A DNA stretch of 62,633 nt from Myxococcaceae bacterium (GCA_025459425.1 JALOQF010000002.1:1-62633), one strand, 5' to 3'. Positions 24,109 through 32,921 are shown, counted from the first letter of the stretch. Numbers and translations: made by a program. The notes: generated by a model not told the origin, from the sequence alone.

Positions 24109-26064
24109 ATGGGCGTCTTGTTGCTTCTCGTCGGTGTCGCGGTGCTCGGCTTCGGGTTGTTCCAGCACCTCAAGGGCAAGCGCATTCTGTCGGCGCCGTT
24201 CAAGACGACGGGTGAGCTGGCGAAGAACCCGGTGAGCCCGGACGCGAAGGGCGCGATGTCGACCGAAGGCAAGGTCGTTCCGCCGGCCGAGCCGCTCCTG
24301 TCTCCCTGCACGAAGCAGCCGTGCCTCGCCTATGAGGTGAAGGTCGAGCGCCTGTGGGAGAAGGTCGAGACCACCCAGGACGGCACCAAGACGGTGAAGG
24401 GGTCGGACACGCTCGACACGCTCAAGGGCGGCGCGGTCTTCGGCCTCGACGACGGCTCCGGCGCGATTCGCGTCGACGTCTCGAAGGGGGCCGACTTCGA
24501 CAGCTACAAGGACGGCTACAAGAAGGAACTCAACGGCCGCGGCTGGGCTTCGCAGATTCAGTTCGGCGAGCTGGCCTACGACGTGCCCGTCATCAGCGAC
24601 TCCGAGAAGTACACCATCGGCTTCAAGGCGACCGAGAAGTACGTGCCGGTCGAGGGCTCGCTGTTCGTGCTGGGCAAGCTCGAGGGCGCATCGCTCGTCA
24701 AGCCGGGCTGGCGCGCGATGATGGCGAGCTCGAAGGGCCGCGAGGGGCTGCTGGGCAGCATCCAGAAGAAGAAGAAGTTCTCGTTCATCGGCGGTGGCGT
24801 CGCGGCGGTGCTGTCGATTCCGCTCATGGTGTTCGGTCCCTCCGTGTCCGACGGGGCGGCGAGCGGCGAGGGCGACCCGAACGTCTCGTTCGGTGGCTCG
24901 TGCAACTCGGCGCTCACCGGCGCGGTGAAGGGCTGCAAGGGCACCGTCTCGTCGGCCCAGGGCGCGCGCTTCTCGTGGACGGTGACGCACAAGGACACGT
25001 ACGAGCTCGTGGCCACGCCGGCGAAGGGCAAGAAGGTGCAGCTCGACCCGAACCTGGTGCTCGAGAGCGCCTCGGGTGAGGAGCTCGTCAACGCCGACGC
25101 GTCCATCGGCCAGCCGGTGACGGCGAGCGTCGAGCTCGAGCCCGGCACGTACTCGCTCATCGTGAAGGACGTCTCGGGCTACACGGTGAAGGGCGGCTTC
25201 AGCTTCGACCTCTCCATCGCCGCGCAGCACCCGGTGGTCGCGGAGCCCGCGGTCGCCCAGGCGCCGGCGCCGAAGAAGTCGCTCGCCGAGAAGGTCGCTG
25301 CGCTCAAGGCGAAGAAGGCCGGCGCCGTGCCCACGAAGGCCGTCGAGCCGCAGCCCGTCGCCGTCGCGGTGGCGCCGGCGGCCGCCCCTGCGCCCGAAGT
25401 GGCCGAGCCGATGGAGGCTGTCGCCGCGCTCGAGCCCGTCGTCGTCCCCGAGGCGCCCGTCGCTGCGGAGCCCACGCCGATGCCCGAGGTCGACCTGGCC
25501 CAGGCGCCCGCTGCCCCGGCGCCCGTCGCGAAGGACGTCGAGCTCGACATCACCGCGAAGACGCTCGCAGGCATCGCCGCCGAGATGAACGAGGCCTGCG
25601 CCGACACCTTCTGCGAGGGCGGCTACCAGTTCATCTTCACCAACCTCTCCTGCGACAAGACGGCGCGCTGGTGCCAGCTCGACGTGACGGCGCTGTCGAA
25701 GTCGACGCACCAGGCCTTCGTCGCCACCCTGCCCTTCACGCCGGCCGCGAAGACCCGCTCGGCCTTCGACGCGGTGCTCGCCGACGCGCTGGCGAACTTC
25801 GAGCGCGCGCCGAAGTCGGGCCGCCTCGCCGCCACCGTCGCCGCACCGCAGAAGGCCGTCGTGGCGAAGACGGTCGTGGCCGAGCCGCTGGCCGCGAAGC
25901 CCCAGCCCGCGCCCGTCGCTGCCCGCACCGTCGCCGTCGCCGCGAAGCCTGCGCCGAAGCCGGCCGCCGTCGTGGCGCCGCCTGCGCCGAAGGCCGCTCC
26001 GGTGAAGGCCGTCTCAGCGCCGGCCGCGGCCCCGATGCGCGCCAGCAAGAACATGAACGACTGA
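24109..26064 (+). CDS. GIDE-domain membrane protein with Ala/Pro-rich C-terminal region
   Basis: 651 aa from ATG 24109 (GGAG upstream), the start that gives an N-terminal TM anchor (MGVLLLLVGVAVLGFGLF). The following GKRILSAPFKTTGELA, then PCLAYEVKVERLWEKVE, is the GIDE domain, named for E3-ligase-like proteins such as MULAN and present in many bacteria without a RING finger. A second TM (FIGGGVAAVLSIPLMVFG) is in the middle. A periplasmic-type beta-rich part with Cys pairs and a long Ala/Pro/Val-rich tail follow. Function unknown; envelope association is likely. A good terminator lies downstream. Confidence 0.8.
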   Translation: MGVLLLLVGVAVLGFGLFQHLKGKRILSAPFKTTGELAKNPVSPDAKGAMSTEGKVVPPAEPLLSPCTKQPCLAYEVKVERLWEKVETTQDGTKTVKGSDTLDTLKGGAVFGLDDGSGAIRVDVSKGADFDSYKDGYKKELNGRGWASQIQFGELAYDVPVISDSEKYTIGFKATEKYVPVEGSLFVLGKLEGASLVKPGWRAMMASSKGREGLLGSIQKKKKFSFIGGGVAAVLSIPLMVFGPSVSDGAASGEGDPNVSFGGSCNSALTGAVKGCKGTVSSAQGARFSWTVTHKDTYELVATPAKGKKVQLDPNLVLESASGEELVNADASIGQPVTASVELEPGTYSLIVKDVSGYTVKGGFSFDLSIAAQHPVVAEPAVAQAPAPKKSLAEKVAALKAKKAGAVPTKAVEPQPVAVAVAPAAAPAPEVAEPMEAVAALEPVVVPEAPVAAEPTPMPEVDLAQAPAAPAPVAKDVELDITAKTLAGIAAEMNEACADTFCEGGYQFIFTNLSCDKTARWCQLDVTALSKSTHQAFVATLPFTPAAKTRSAFDAVLADALANFERAPKSGRLAATVAAPQKAVVAKTVVAEPLAAKPQPAPVAARTVAVAAKPAPKPAAVVAPPAPKAAPVKAVSAPAAAPMRASKNMND

Positions 26065-26125
26065 CGAAGTACCCCTGACCGCGCTCGCGCCGATCGAACC
26101 GGGCCGGCGATGCAGCGCGGACGAC

Positions 26126-26154
26126 GGGCCTGACTCCCTCGCGGCGTCAGGCCC
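26126..26154 (+). terminator. Intrinsic terminator after the GIDE gene
   Basis: Perfect 8-bp inverted repeat GGGCCTGA / TCAGGCCC with a 13-nt loop, followed by TTCGTGTTT. This is the best-formed terminator in the window, 62 nt after the GIDE stop. Confidence 0.75.
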
Positions 26155-26173
26155 TTCGTGTTTCTGGAGACTC

Positions 26174-27466
26174 GTGGAACAGTGCCGCGGCGTGACGAAG
26201 CGGCGGGTGCTCGGCGTGGTGGCGGTGGCGGCGGTCGGGCTCTTCGCCTTCGCGTCGGCCGATCGCTGCGGACCATGGCCCGACGGCGAGCCGGTCTTGA
26301 GCGGCGTGACGCGCGGCCGCGGCGCGCTCGTCGTCGGCGCGGCGAAGGTGGCCGTGCAGGTTCCGCCCGGCACCACGGTCGGAGGCTTTCCACCACCGCG
26401 CGCGTCGTCGTCGGGTGGTGACCCGGTGTACGCCCGCGCCACGGTGGTCGAAGTCGGCGGGCAGGCGGTCGCGGTGGTGTCGCTCGACCTGCTCCTGATT
26501 CCCCAGCCGCTCGTGGCCGCCATTCGCGAGGGCCTCGACGTCCCCGTGCTCGTCACTGCCACGCACACCCACACGTCGGTCGGTCAGTACGATCGCCGGC
26601 TCGCCGCGCAGATCGCTTCCCTCGGCGCGTTCGAGGCCGACGTGGAGCGCGCGCTCGTCGACGCCGCGCGACAGGCCCTCGCGCAGGCGCGTACGAGCAA
26701 GGGGCCAGCCACCCTCGAGGTGCGGCGGTTCTCGACCGAAGCCTTCGTGCGCGCGAGGAGTGGCGCGGCCGTCGACACCCGCGCCACCGAGGTGCTGTTC
26801 CGCCGCGAGCCGGGCCCCGCCGTGCGCTGGCTGCTCCTCGCCGCGCACCCGACGCTGACGCCCCGGCGGGGTTCGACGTTCGACACCGACTGGCCCGGCG
26901 CCGTCACCGCCGGGCTCGAGGCCGATGGGTCCGTCGCGCTGGTGCTGCAGACGGCGGTGGGCAACGCCTCGACGGCCAACGTCTCGTCCGAAGCGCAGTT
27001 CGCAGCGGCGCTCGACACGGCGCGTGCGTCTGCCACGCCACCCGAGGCCTGCGCCGCGTCGACCTTGAGCCTCGCGACGGTGCACCTGCCGCTGCCTCGC
27101 CCCGACGGCTCGAGGCTCGCGCCGTGGCCCCTGACGGCGCTCGTCGACAACGCGCTGTGCGCCGCCGCCGAGCAGGAGGCCGAGGTGACGATGCTGCGGC
27201 TGGGGTGCCTGTCGCTCCTCGCGCTGCCCGTCGAGCCCACCCACGCCAGCGGCACGGCGCTCGAGAAGCTGACCGGCGCCACCACGGTGCTGGCGCTCAC
27301 CAACGGCTACCTGGGGTACCTCGAGCCGGTCGACGTCGCGCGCGCGGGCCTGGGTGAGACAAAGCGCCAGTGGTTCGGCGCGGAGCTCTACGAGCGGGTC
27401 GCGACAGCGTCGCTCCTCGCCGCGATGGGCTCGGACCCGGGAGACCCCCATGTCGAAGGCCGCTGA
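26174..27466 (+). CDS. Neutral ceramidase-like protein
   Basis: 430 aa from GTG 26174 (another GTG at 26192 leaves a better signal peptide). Signal VLGVVAVAAVGLFAFASA, then VVGAAKVAVQVPPGTTVGGF, VYARATVVEVGGQAVAVVSLD and ATHTHTSVGQYD. These three blocks match the N-terminal domain of neutral/alkaline ceramidases (PF04734), including the His-rich metal site. The protein is about half the size of full ceramidases and its substrate is not clear. It ends at TGA 27466 inside the first copy of a direct repeat. Confidence 0.8.
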   Translation: MEQCRGVTKRRVLGVVAVAAVGLFAFASADRCGPWPDGEPVLSGVTRGRGALVVGAAKVAVQVPPGTTVGGFPPPRASSSGGDPVYARATVVEVGGQAVAVVSLDLLLIPQPLVAAIREGLDVPVLVTATHTHTSVGQYDRRLAAQIASLGAFEADVERALVDAARQALAQARTSKGPATLEVRRFSTEAFVRARSGAAVDTRATEVLFRREPGPAVRWLLLAAHPTLTPRRGSTFDTDWPGAVTAGLEADGSVALVLQTAVGNASTANVSSEAQFAAALDTARASATPPEACAASTLSLATVHLPLPRPDGSRLAPWPLTALVDNALCAAAEQEAEVTMLRLGCLSLLALPVEPTHASGTALEKLTGATTVLALTNGYLGYLEPVDVARAGLGETKRQWFGAELYERVATASLLAAMGSDPGDPHVEGR

Positions 27467-27468
27467 GG
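27440..27468 (+). repeat. Direct repeat, copy 1 (29 bp)
   Basis: Matches 27567-27595 at 27 of 29 positions, offset 127 bp. It contains GGAG and the start ATGTCGAAGGCCGCTG, and also the ceramidase-like stop. Copy 1's ATG (27450) opens a 47-codon frame that ends in copy 2. Confidence 0.85.
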
Positions 27469-27566
27469 GAAGCCGCGCCAGCGCCGAGCTTGCGCGCGAA
27501 CGCAACAACGAGGAACCCGGCCAGTGCTTCGACGCCAGGCCGTCTGTCGTCGTGCTGACGGCGTCA

Positions 27567-27595
27567 GGAGCCCTCCATGTCGAAGGCCGCTGAGG
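27567..27595 (+). repeat. Direct repeat, copy 2 (29 bp)
   Basis: Second copy of the 27440-27468 repeat. It provides the ribosome-binding site (GGAG) and start codon of the PPOX-type gene. The last 21 bp of both copies are identical. Confidence 0.85.
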
Positions 27596-28050
27596 CTGCG
27601 CGCGCCCTGGTCGACGGTGCCGGTCAGGGCGCCCTGGCGACGCTCTCGGACGATGGCTCGCCGCTGTCGACGTGGGTCGCGTTCACCGACGATGGCCTCG
27701 GGAACCCGCTCTTCCTGCTCTCGGGCCTCTCGGAGCACACCCGCAACCTGCGCGCGCGGCCCCGGGCCTCATTGCTCGTCGTGGCCGAGACGAGTGGCGC
27801 TGGAGGCCCGATGGATCGCGCGCGGGTGACGCTGTCGGGCGCCATCACGTTCCTTCAGGGAGCCGAAGCACAGGCCGCGAAGACCCGCTTCGTCACGCGG
27901 AACCCCGACGCCGCTCAATACGCGGACCTGCCGGACTTCACGCCCGCGCGCCTCGAGGTCGAGGCCGTTCGTTTCGTCGGAGGCTTCGCCCGGGCGACCT
28001 CGGTGCCGCTCGCGGCGTATCGAGCGGAAGGTCCAGCGGTCGCTGGCTGA
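27577..28050 (+). CDS. Pyridoxamine-5'-phosphate-oxidase-fold (HugZ-type) protein
   Basis: 157 aa from ATG 27577, with GGAG eight bases upstream. FMN-binding split-barrel features: GALATLSDDGSPLSTWVAF, LFLLSGLSEHTRNLRARPRASLLV, and RVTLSGAITFL, then FVTRNPDAAQYADLPDF. This matches the HugZ/pyridoxamine-phosphate-oxidase-related family (haem or FMN-linked oxidoreductase). Length is at the short end of the family. A second copy of its start region lies 127 bp upstream. Confidence 0.88.
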   Translation: MSKAAEAARALVDGAGQGALATLSDDGSPLSTWVAFTDDGLGNPLFLLSGLSEHTRNLRARPRASLLVVAETSGAGGPMDRARVTLSGAITFLQGAEAQAAKTRFVTRNPDAAQYADLPDFTPARLEVEAVRFVGGFARATSVPLAAYRAEGPAVAG

Positions 28051-28218
28051 CAGCCACCTGTCGACGGGCACCCACCAGGTCTCGCGAAGACGGCTCCAGG
28101 ACGCCGGCCCGGACTCAGGCGTGCCGGGTGCTGACGCTGCTTGGCCTGGCAACGACAGCGTCCCCACGCGCGGCCCGACGGGCCATGTCGGCCCCAGCTC
28201 ACCTCGACGCGCTGGTCA

Positions 28219-28977
28219 TCACAGCGACGGGCTGCCCGGCAGATACTGCACCAGGTCTGCGCTCGCGGAGCCGATGACGAACTCGGCCGTCACGCGCACC
28301 GGCAGCTTCCGCTCATCAGCCGTGTAGTACACGAGCACGTTGCCCTTCGTCGTCGCGTTCCCCTGGAAGTCGGTGGTGATGCTCACGCGGTACACCGTGA
28401 CTTCGCCGAGCTTCGTCTGGAGCCGCTCGGTGCCCTCGACCGTCGCCTTCATCGGGTACCAGCGCGCGCCCGTGAAGATGGGGATCTCGTGCACCATGCC
28501 GACCGCGATGGGCTGGGTGCGCAGCCAGAACGCCGCCGACGCGAGGTCCATCGTGTTCGCCGGCACTTCGTAGTCGACGTCGTAGGCGCCCTGCCCTTCC
28601 TTCTTCTTGTTGGCGAAGATGCGCGATTGCTCGGCATCGAAGCGGAAGCGCTCGCGCCGGCGCTTGCGGTTCTCGTCGACGAAGAAGTCGGCCGCGACCG
28701 GCTTCTGGCTCTGGGGATCGTAGTAGCTGATGAAGCGGTCGTTGATCTGGAAGACGTCGGCCACCGAGGTCGTCTGGCCCACGCACACCAGCGGCAACAC
28801 CTGCTTGCCGTGTTGCTGCGTCCTCAACCCGACGGTGATCTGCGCGACGCCGGCCGGCACACCCAGGAACCGCACCTCGTACGAGGCCTGCTCTCCGGGC
28901 GAAAACGGCGGCGCGTCGGGCGCGGCCATCGCCACCACCGAGACCAGCGTCGACAGCACCGTCAGCATCTTCGTCAT
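28219..28977 (-). CDS. DUF3108 domain protein
   Basis: 252 aa with a signal peptide (MLTVLSTLVSVVAMAAP). Family features: GEQASYEVRFLGVPAGVAQITVG, ISYYDPQSQKPVAADFFVDENRK, TKLGEVTVYRVSITTDFQGN and VLVYYTADERKLPVRVTAEF. DUF3108 proteins are periplasmic beta-barrel-like proteins of unknown function, common in proteobacteria. The start (28977) faces the response regulator across 185 nt that contain a locally A+T-richer patch near 29050-29100 and should hold divergent promoters. Confidence 0.9.
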   Translation of the reverse strand: MTKMLTVLSTLVSVVAMAAPDAPPFSPGEQASYEVRFLGVPAGVAQITVGLRTQQHGKQVLPLVCVGQTTSVADVFQINDRFISYYDPQSQKPVAADFFVDENRKRRRERFRFDAEQSRIFANKKKEGQGAYDVDYEVPANTMDLASAAFWLRTQPIAVGMVHEIPIFTGARWYPMKATVEGTERLQTKLGEVTVYRVSITTDFQGNATTKGNVLVYYTADERKLPVRVTAEFVIGSASADLVQYLPGSPSL

Positions 28978-29162
28978 CGTGCCAAACCTCCTCGCGCTGG
29001 CGCGAATGTCGCGGCAGGCATGACATCGACGTCACCGCCCCGCGGGCCATTCACCTCGATTTACGCCAGACAATTCATCAACTTCGAACGCAACCCTGAC
29101 ATCCGTTGTCCTCCGGAGACGGTCGACGCGTCATCGGGCCGGTGAAAGACTCGGCGCCCGTC

Positions 29163-29903
29163 ATGCCGAAGACCCGCGTCGCCGTCGTCGATGACCACCC
29201 GCTCGTGCGCGCCGGCCTGCGCGCGCTGCTCGAAGGGCAGGCCGACCTCGAGGTCGCCTGGGACGCCGAGCGGATCGATCAGGCGCGGCAGCACCTGAAG
29301 GCGGTCCCTGTCGACGTGATGCTGCTCGACCTCGAGTTCCGCGACGGCTCGGGGCTCGACCTGCTGCGCGAAGTCTCCGGGAGCGTTCCCGTGCTCGTCA
29401 TCACCTCACACACCACCGAGGCCTGGGCCATCACGGCCATGCGGCTGGGCGCCAGGGGCTACCTCCGCAAGACGGCGGCGCCCGGCACCGTGCTGGCGGC
29501 CGTGCGGTGCCTCGCAGAGGGCGGCTCGATGCTCGAGCCCGAGCTCGCGCGACAGCTCGCCGACGCGGCACGGCTTCCACTCGACGCCACGCCGGCGTTC
29601 GCGCAGCTGTCTGCCCGCGAGCTCGAGGTGCTTCGCCTCGTCGCGCTCGCGCTCCCCAACGACGCCATCGCGCGCCAGCTCTCGGTGAGCGAGAAGACGG
29701 TGAAGACGCACGTGTCGGCGCTGCTCTCGAAGCTGAACGTCGTCGACCGCACGGGCGCTGCCGTGCTCGCGTGGCGACTGGGCCTGGTGCGCGACGAGGT
29801 GGCCCAGCCCTCAGGGGAAGCGCCGCAACGACAGGACGAGCGGCGTCGGGCGCGAGGCGAGCTGGAGCCGGAGCCGGTCTCCAGCCGCACACGCCAGCGC
29901 TGA
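29163..29903 (+). CDS. NarL/LuxR-type response regulator
   Basis: 246 aa from ATG 29163. REC domain with DDHPLVRAG, phospho-acceptor Asp in VMLLDLEFRDGSG, Thr in VITSHT and Lys in YLRKTAAP. LuxR-type HTH at about 155-210: LSARELEVLRLVALALPNDAIARQLSVSEKTVKTHVSALLSKL. The C-terminal ~35 residues are Glu/Arg-rich and run 93 nt into the opposite-strand gene; NarL proteins normally end earlier, so the tail is probably a read-through extension. Its likely kinase is at 32922-34289, three genes away. Confidence 0.88.
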   Translation: MPKTRVAVVDDHPLVRAGLRALLEGQADLEVAWDAERIDQARQHLKAVPVDVMLLDLEFRDGSGLDLLREVSGSVPVLVITSHTTEAWAITAMRLGARGYLRKTAAPGTVLAAVRCLAEGGSMLEPELARQLADAARLPLDATPAFAQLSARELEVLRLVALALPNDAIARQLSVSEKTVKTHVSALLSKLNVVDRTGAAVLAWRLGLVRDEVAQPSGEAPQRQDERRRARGELEPEPVSSRTRQR

Positions 29904-30377
29904 CTGCCCGTCGATGGACAGCTCGCCGCCGCCGAGCACCTGCACCGAGAAGGTTCCCGCCTCGGCCCCGACACCGCCGCGCGCGCAAGCACACTGCGCC
30001 CCCTGCGCCACGCACGAGTAGCCGCCTGGCAGGCCTTCGACGTCGTCGCAGCGCCCGCTGGCGGAGCAGGCCCTCGGGCGGGCGAGCACCTCGCGCAACC
30101 GGCCCCGCAGCGCGCCCTCGCCGCGATCGCCCTGGAACCGGACGAAGCCGGCCACGGTGAGGTCGCGCGACGTCTGCGGCGCCTCGCACGTCGGCGCCGG
30201 GCCCTCGTCGGGCAACAGGCAGCTCGACTCGATGTACCAGGTGCCTTCGAGCGACCCCGCACACGCAGAGACCGGCGCGCACGCGGGCGTCACCGGCGTC
30301 TGGGGCGGCGGCCCACAGGCGACGAGCAGGAGGGCCGACACGAACGACGGCCGGCCGCGGCGACGTCGACGAAGCAT
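29811..30377 (-). other. Alternative start for a separate lipoprotein inside the fused frame
   Basis: In-frame ATG at 30377 (in AVMLRRRRR). From here the product is a 188-residue lipoprotein with a basic n-region, the hydrophobic core SFVSALLLVA and lipobox VAC, followed by GPPPQTP and a Cys-rich domain with CAGSLEGTWYIESS. This reads as a complete, well-formed lipoprotein. Confidence 0.5.
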
Positions 30378-31328
30378 GACGGCCGCCGCGAGCAGCACCA
30401 GCGGCACACCCGGCGACGCGGCGCAGGACAGCGGCGAGCGGGTCGCGTTGCCGCGGGCCGCCGACAGAAAGGCGTTGCCGCAATACCCGTTGTCGATGGT
30501 GCACCCCTCACGCCGCTCCAGCCAGCCCGCCATCACGCGGTTGGCGCCCGCCGGTCCCTCGTCGATGAGGGCCTCGATCCACTCCAGGCTGGCCACGCGC
30601 GCCGCCTGGGCCGCTGGCGCCCCGACGCCATCACACTCGTCGAGGCCAGACGAGTGCCGCAGGCCATCACGCGCCTCGTCGTGGGTGCTCGACAGCGCGT
30701 CGACGAAGTTGAGCACGTGGTGCACCTGTCGGAAGTCAGGGCTCCGCAGGCTGTGGGCGAACGAGTCCTGGAGGGCGTGCAGCGCCTCGCCGAGGTGGAA
30801 GGGCCCACGGAGCACCTCGACGTCGACCTCGCCGTAGAAGTCGAGCGTGAGCCGCACCGTGAGCGTGTCGTCGAGATGCCTGAGGGCCTCGTCGAGCCGG
30901 CCCTCGATGTGCTGTCGGGTGGCCTCGAGCGCGGCCCCGTCACCGTCGGGCCCGTCGTCGCCCGGAGCGCGCAGGGCGTGGGCGCGCTGGTCGAGCGGGT
31001 CGAGGTGGATGTCGCGGGTCCGGCTGAGGTCGAAGAGCGAGTGGGAGCGCGTGTCGGGCGCGCGCACGCCCAGCAACAGGCTGACGATGATGGCGCGCTT
31101 CTCGTCGTCGTAGGCCTCGAGCCCGAACTCGCGAGAGAACTGGTCACTCAGCTTCTCCCACGCCGCGCCGCGCGGGCGCTGCTGGCCACGAAACGGCAGG
31201 TCGGCCAGGTACGAGCCGTACACCGCGGCCGTGAGCCGCTCGTGGCAGCCGGGCGAGAAGCCCGTACCGATGCTGAAGGCGTGGGCGCTCGACGCGAGCA
31301 GGAGGACGAGCGTCGCCGCGCGCTTCAC
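29811..31328 (-). CDS. MYXO-CTERM secreted protein fused in frame to a lipoprotein
   Basis: 505 aa from GTG 31328, overlapping the upstream stop (GTGA). Signal peptide VLLLASSAHA, then FSIGTGFSPGCHERLTAAVYG and HLGEALHALQDSFAHSLRSPDF, which resemble zinc-dependent phospholipase C-like proteins (His-rich site). Near residue 295-325 comes a MYXO-CTERM-like tail: SPLSCAASPG, TM PLVLLAAAVMLRR, then a run of Arg. This should be the end of a protein, but the frame continues into FVSALLLVACGPPP, a lipobox, and a Cys-rich domain to 29811. A loss of a stop codon, or a frameshift, or two separate proteins expressed from one frame would explain it. Confidence 0.7.
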   Translation of the reverse strand: MKRAATLVLLLASSAHAFSIGTGFSPGCHERLTAAVYGSYLADLPFRGQQRPRGAAWEKLSDQFSREFGLEAYDDEKRAIIVSLLLGVRAPDTRSHSLFDLSRTRDIHLDPLDQRAHALRAPGDDGPDGDGAALEATRQHIEGRLDEALRHLDDTLTVRLTLDFYGEVDVEVLRGPFHLGEALHALQDSFAHSLRSPDFRQVHHVLNFVDALSSTHDEARDGLRHSSGLDECDGVGAPAAQAARVASLEWIEALIDEGPAGANRVMAGWLERREGCTIDNGYCGNAFLSAARGNATRSPLSCAASPGVPLVLLAAAVMLRRRRRGRPSFVSALLLVACGPPPQTPVTPACAPVSACAGSLEGTWYIESSCLLPDEGPAPTCEAPQTSRDLTVAGFVRFQGDRGEGALRGRLREVLARPRACSASGRCDDVEGLPGGYSCVAQGAQCACARGGVGAEAGTFSVQVLGGGELSIDGQSALACAAGDRLRLQLASRPTPLVLSLRRFP

Positions 31329-31858
31329 AACACGCCCTCGAGGCCGACGGTGCTGCGGAACTGCACGTCGACGAGCGGAATACCGCGGAGCACCGGCGCG
31401 ACGATGCTCACCGACAACGCGCTCAGCGTCACCCGCAGCGCTCCCACGCGCCACGCGAACTGCGCGGGGGTGAGGTCGACGAAGAGCCCCACGCTGCCCG
31501 GCGCGTCGAGCAGCGTCCGGGTCAGCAGCACCGAGGGGCCGAGCCGCAGCGAGGCACGCACCCGGTCTTCGGCCCACCGCAGCTCGGGGCCGACGCCGAC
31601 GTTGAGCGCACCTCGAAGCACCTGCGCGCGAGAGAGCTCCGTCGCGACCCACCCGTTCCATTCGACCCCGCCCACGACGCCCCAGCGCTCCGCGGCCCGC
31701 CAGCCGCCCCCCACGCCTCCGCCGAACCGCACCGCGAGGAGCGAGCCTGCCCCCAGGCCGCTCAGGAGCGTGCCGTGCCCCGAGCCCGTGAGGAACCACG
31801 ACGCCTTCGCCTCGTGCGACAGCAACAGCCACAGCAGCACCAACAGCCGAATTCGCAT
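31325..31858 (-). CDS. Small outer-membrane-like protein
   Basis: 177 aa. Signal peptide (LLVLLWLLLSHEAKA) then alternating strand sequence rich in Gly, Val, Leu and Trp (GWRAAERWGVVGGVEWNGW, GVGPELRWAEDRVRASLRLG) with a last residue Leu, typical of a small beta-barrel. It is the first gene of the two-gene unit with the MYXO-CTERM gene (GTGA overlap). No clear family. Confidence 0.65.
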   Translation of the reverse strand: MRIRLLVLLWLLLSHEAKASWFLTGSGHGTLLSGLGAGSLLAVRFGGGVGGGWRAAERWGVVGGVEWNGWVATELSRAQVLRGALNVGVGPELRWAEDRVRASLRLGPSVLLTRTLLDAPGSVGLFVDLTPAQFAWRVGALRVTLSALSVSIVAPVLRGIPLVDVQFRSTVGLEGVL

Positions 31859-31966
31859 CGCACGACGGTACCGGCGCGCCGGCTGGCCGTCCTCGGCCCC
31901 TGGACCGAGGAGCGCGTCGGCCTGGCGACCGATTCGGCCCTGGGTTCGAAGGCGTACGACGAGGTC

Positions 31967-32749
31967 ATGACCCTGCTCCGCCCCTGCGCCCTCCTCGTCG
32001 TCTTCCTCCTGTCGGCCTGTGCCCCGCCGGAGTGCTCGACCGGCTCGTACCTCGAGGGGGGCAACGTCGTGACGTGCTTCGGCACCAGAACGCTGACGCT
32101 CCCGGCGAGTGAGGAAGCGCGGAGCCTGTTCTCCGAGCGGCTGCGGCCGCTGGGCGTCGACCCCGACGCGCTGCCGGCGACCTACTATTTCCTCCCGCGA
32201 GAGGCCGCGTCGGGGCCGAACGCACGGGCGCTCTTCAAGCCCCGCCGCGGCGCCATGGGCCGCGAGTTGCTGGTCGAGCTCAACGAGGCCTTCGTCGAAG
32301 CCGCCGACGATGGCGCCCTCGTGCTCGCGCTCGTCCACGAATACGGCCATCTGGCCCAGTACCAGCGAGGCGAGCCCGCCGGTGACGAGCTACAGCAGCG
32401 GCTCTGCGCCGGGGCGTCTGACAGCGCCTGCGAGGCCGCGGTGCTGGCTCACCTGCAGCGCATGGAGCGAGACGCCGACGCCTTCCTCGTCGAGCGAATC
32501 GGCCGGTGGCCGATGGGCCTGTCACCCGGCTTCGACCCGTGGGCGCTCGTCGACCTCATCAACTCGACGGAAGCCGGCCCCAGCTACCCGCCCAACCCGG
32601 AGCGCATCGCCCCCATCGCCGCCGCGCTCGAGGCCCGGGGCCTGACACGTGCCACCGCCACCCGCGCGCGCACGCTGCTCGACCAACTCCCCGCCCTCGC
32701 CGCGCCCGCAGCCGAGGCGCTCCGCCGGCAGGGCGGCGTTCCCCGCTGA
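31967..32749 (+). CDS. HExxH metalloprotease-like lipoprotein
   Basis: 260 aa from ATG 31967. Signal with lipobox LSAC. Zinc motif in LVHEYGHLAQYQRG (His124, Glu125, His128) with a downstream acidic candidate (MERDADAFL) for the third ligand. The arrangement resembles gluzincin-type peptidases (M48-like) but the protein is short and has no TM. A cell-surface peptidase is likely; the substrate is unknown. Confidence 0.8.
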   Translation: MTLLRPCALLVVFLLSACAPPECSTGSYLEGGNVVTCFGTRTLTLPASEEARSLFSERLRPLGVDPDALPATYYFLPREAASGPNARALFKPRRGAMGRELLVELNEAFVEAADDGALVLALVHEYGHLAQYQRGEPAGDELQQRLCAGASDSACEAAVLAHLQRMERDADAFLVERIGRWPMGLSPGFDPWALVDLINSTEAGPSYPPNPERIAPIAAALEARGLTRATATRARTLLDQLPALAAPAAEALRRQGGVPR

Positions 32750-32921
32750 CGCGCCGACCGGGTGGCCGGACCGGGCGAACGTGAAGCGTTGCGAGCAGAC
32801 CGAGGCGCGACGAGAGAAGCTGCTGGCGACCACCTGACCGAGGAGCAACGATGGGCTGTGGCGCACCTGGCGCTCCCTCGACGAGAGGTCACTTGTTCGG
32901 CGCTCTGGAGTGACGGCACGC

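Noticed and set aside
28978-29162. A specific sigma-54 or sigma-70 promoter in the divergent region
   Set aside because: The region is locally A+T-richer and likely contains promoters, but I could not identify convincing -35/-10 or -24/-12 boxes.
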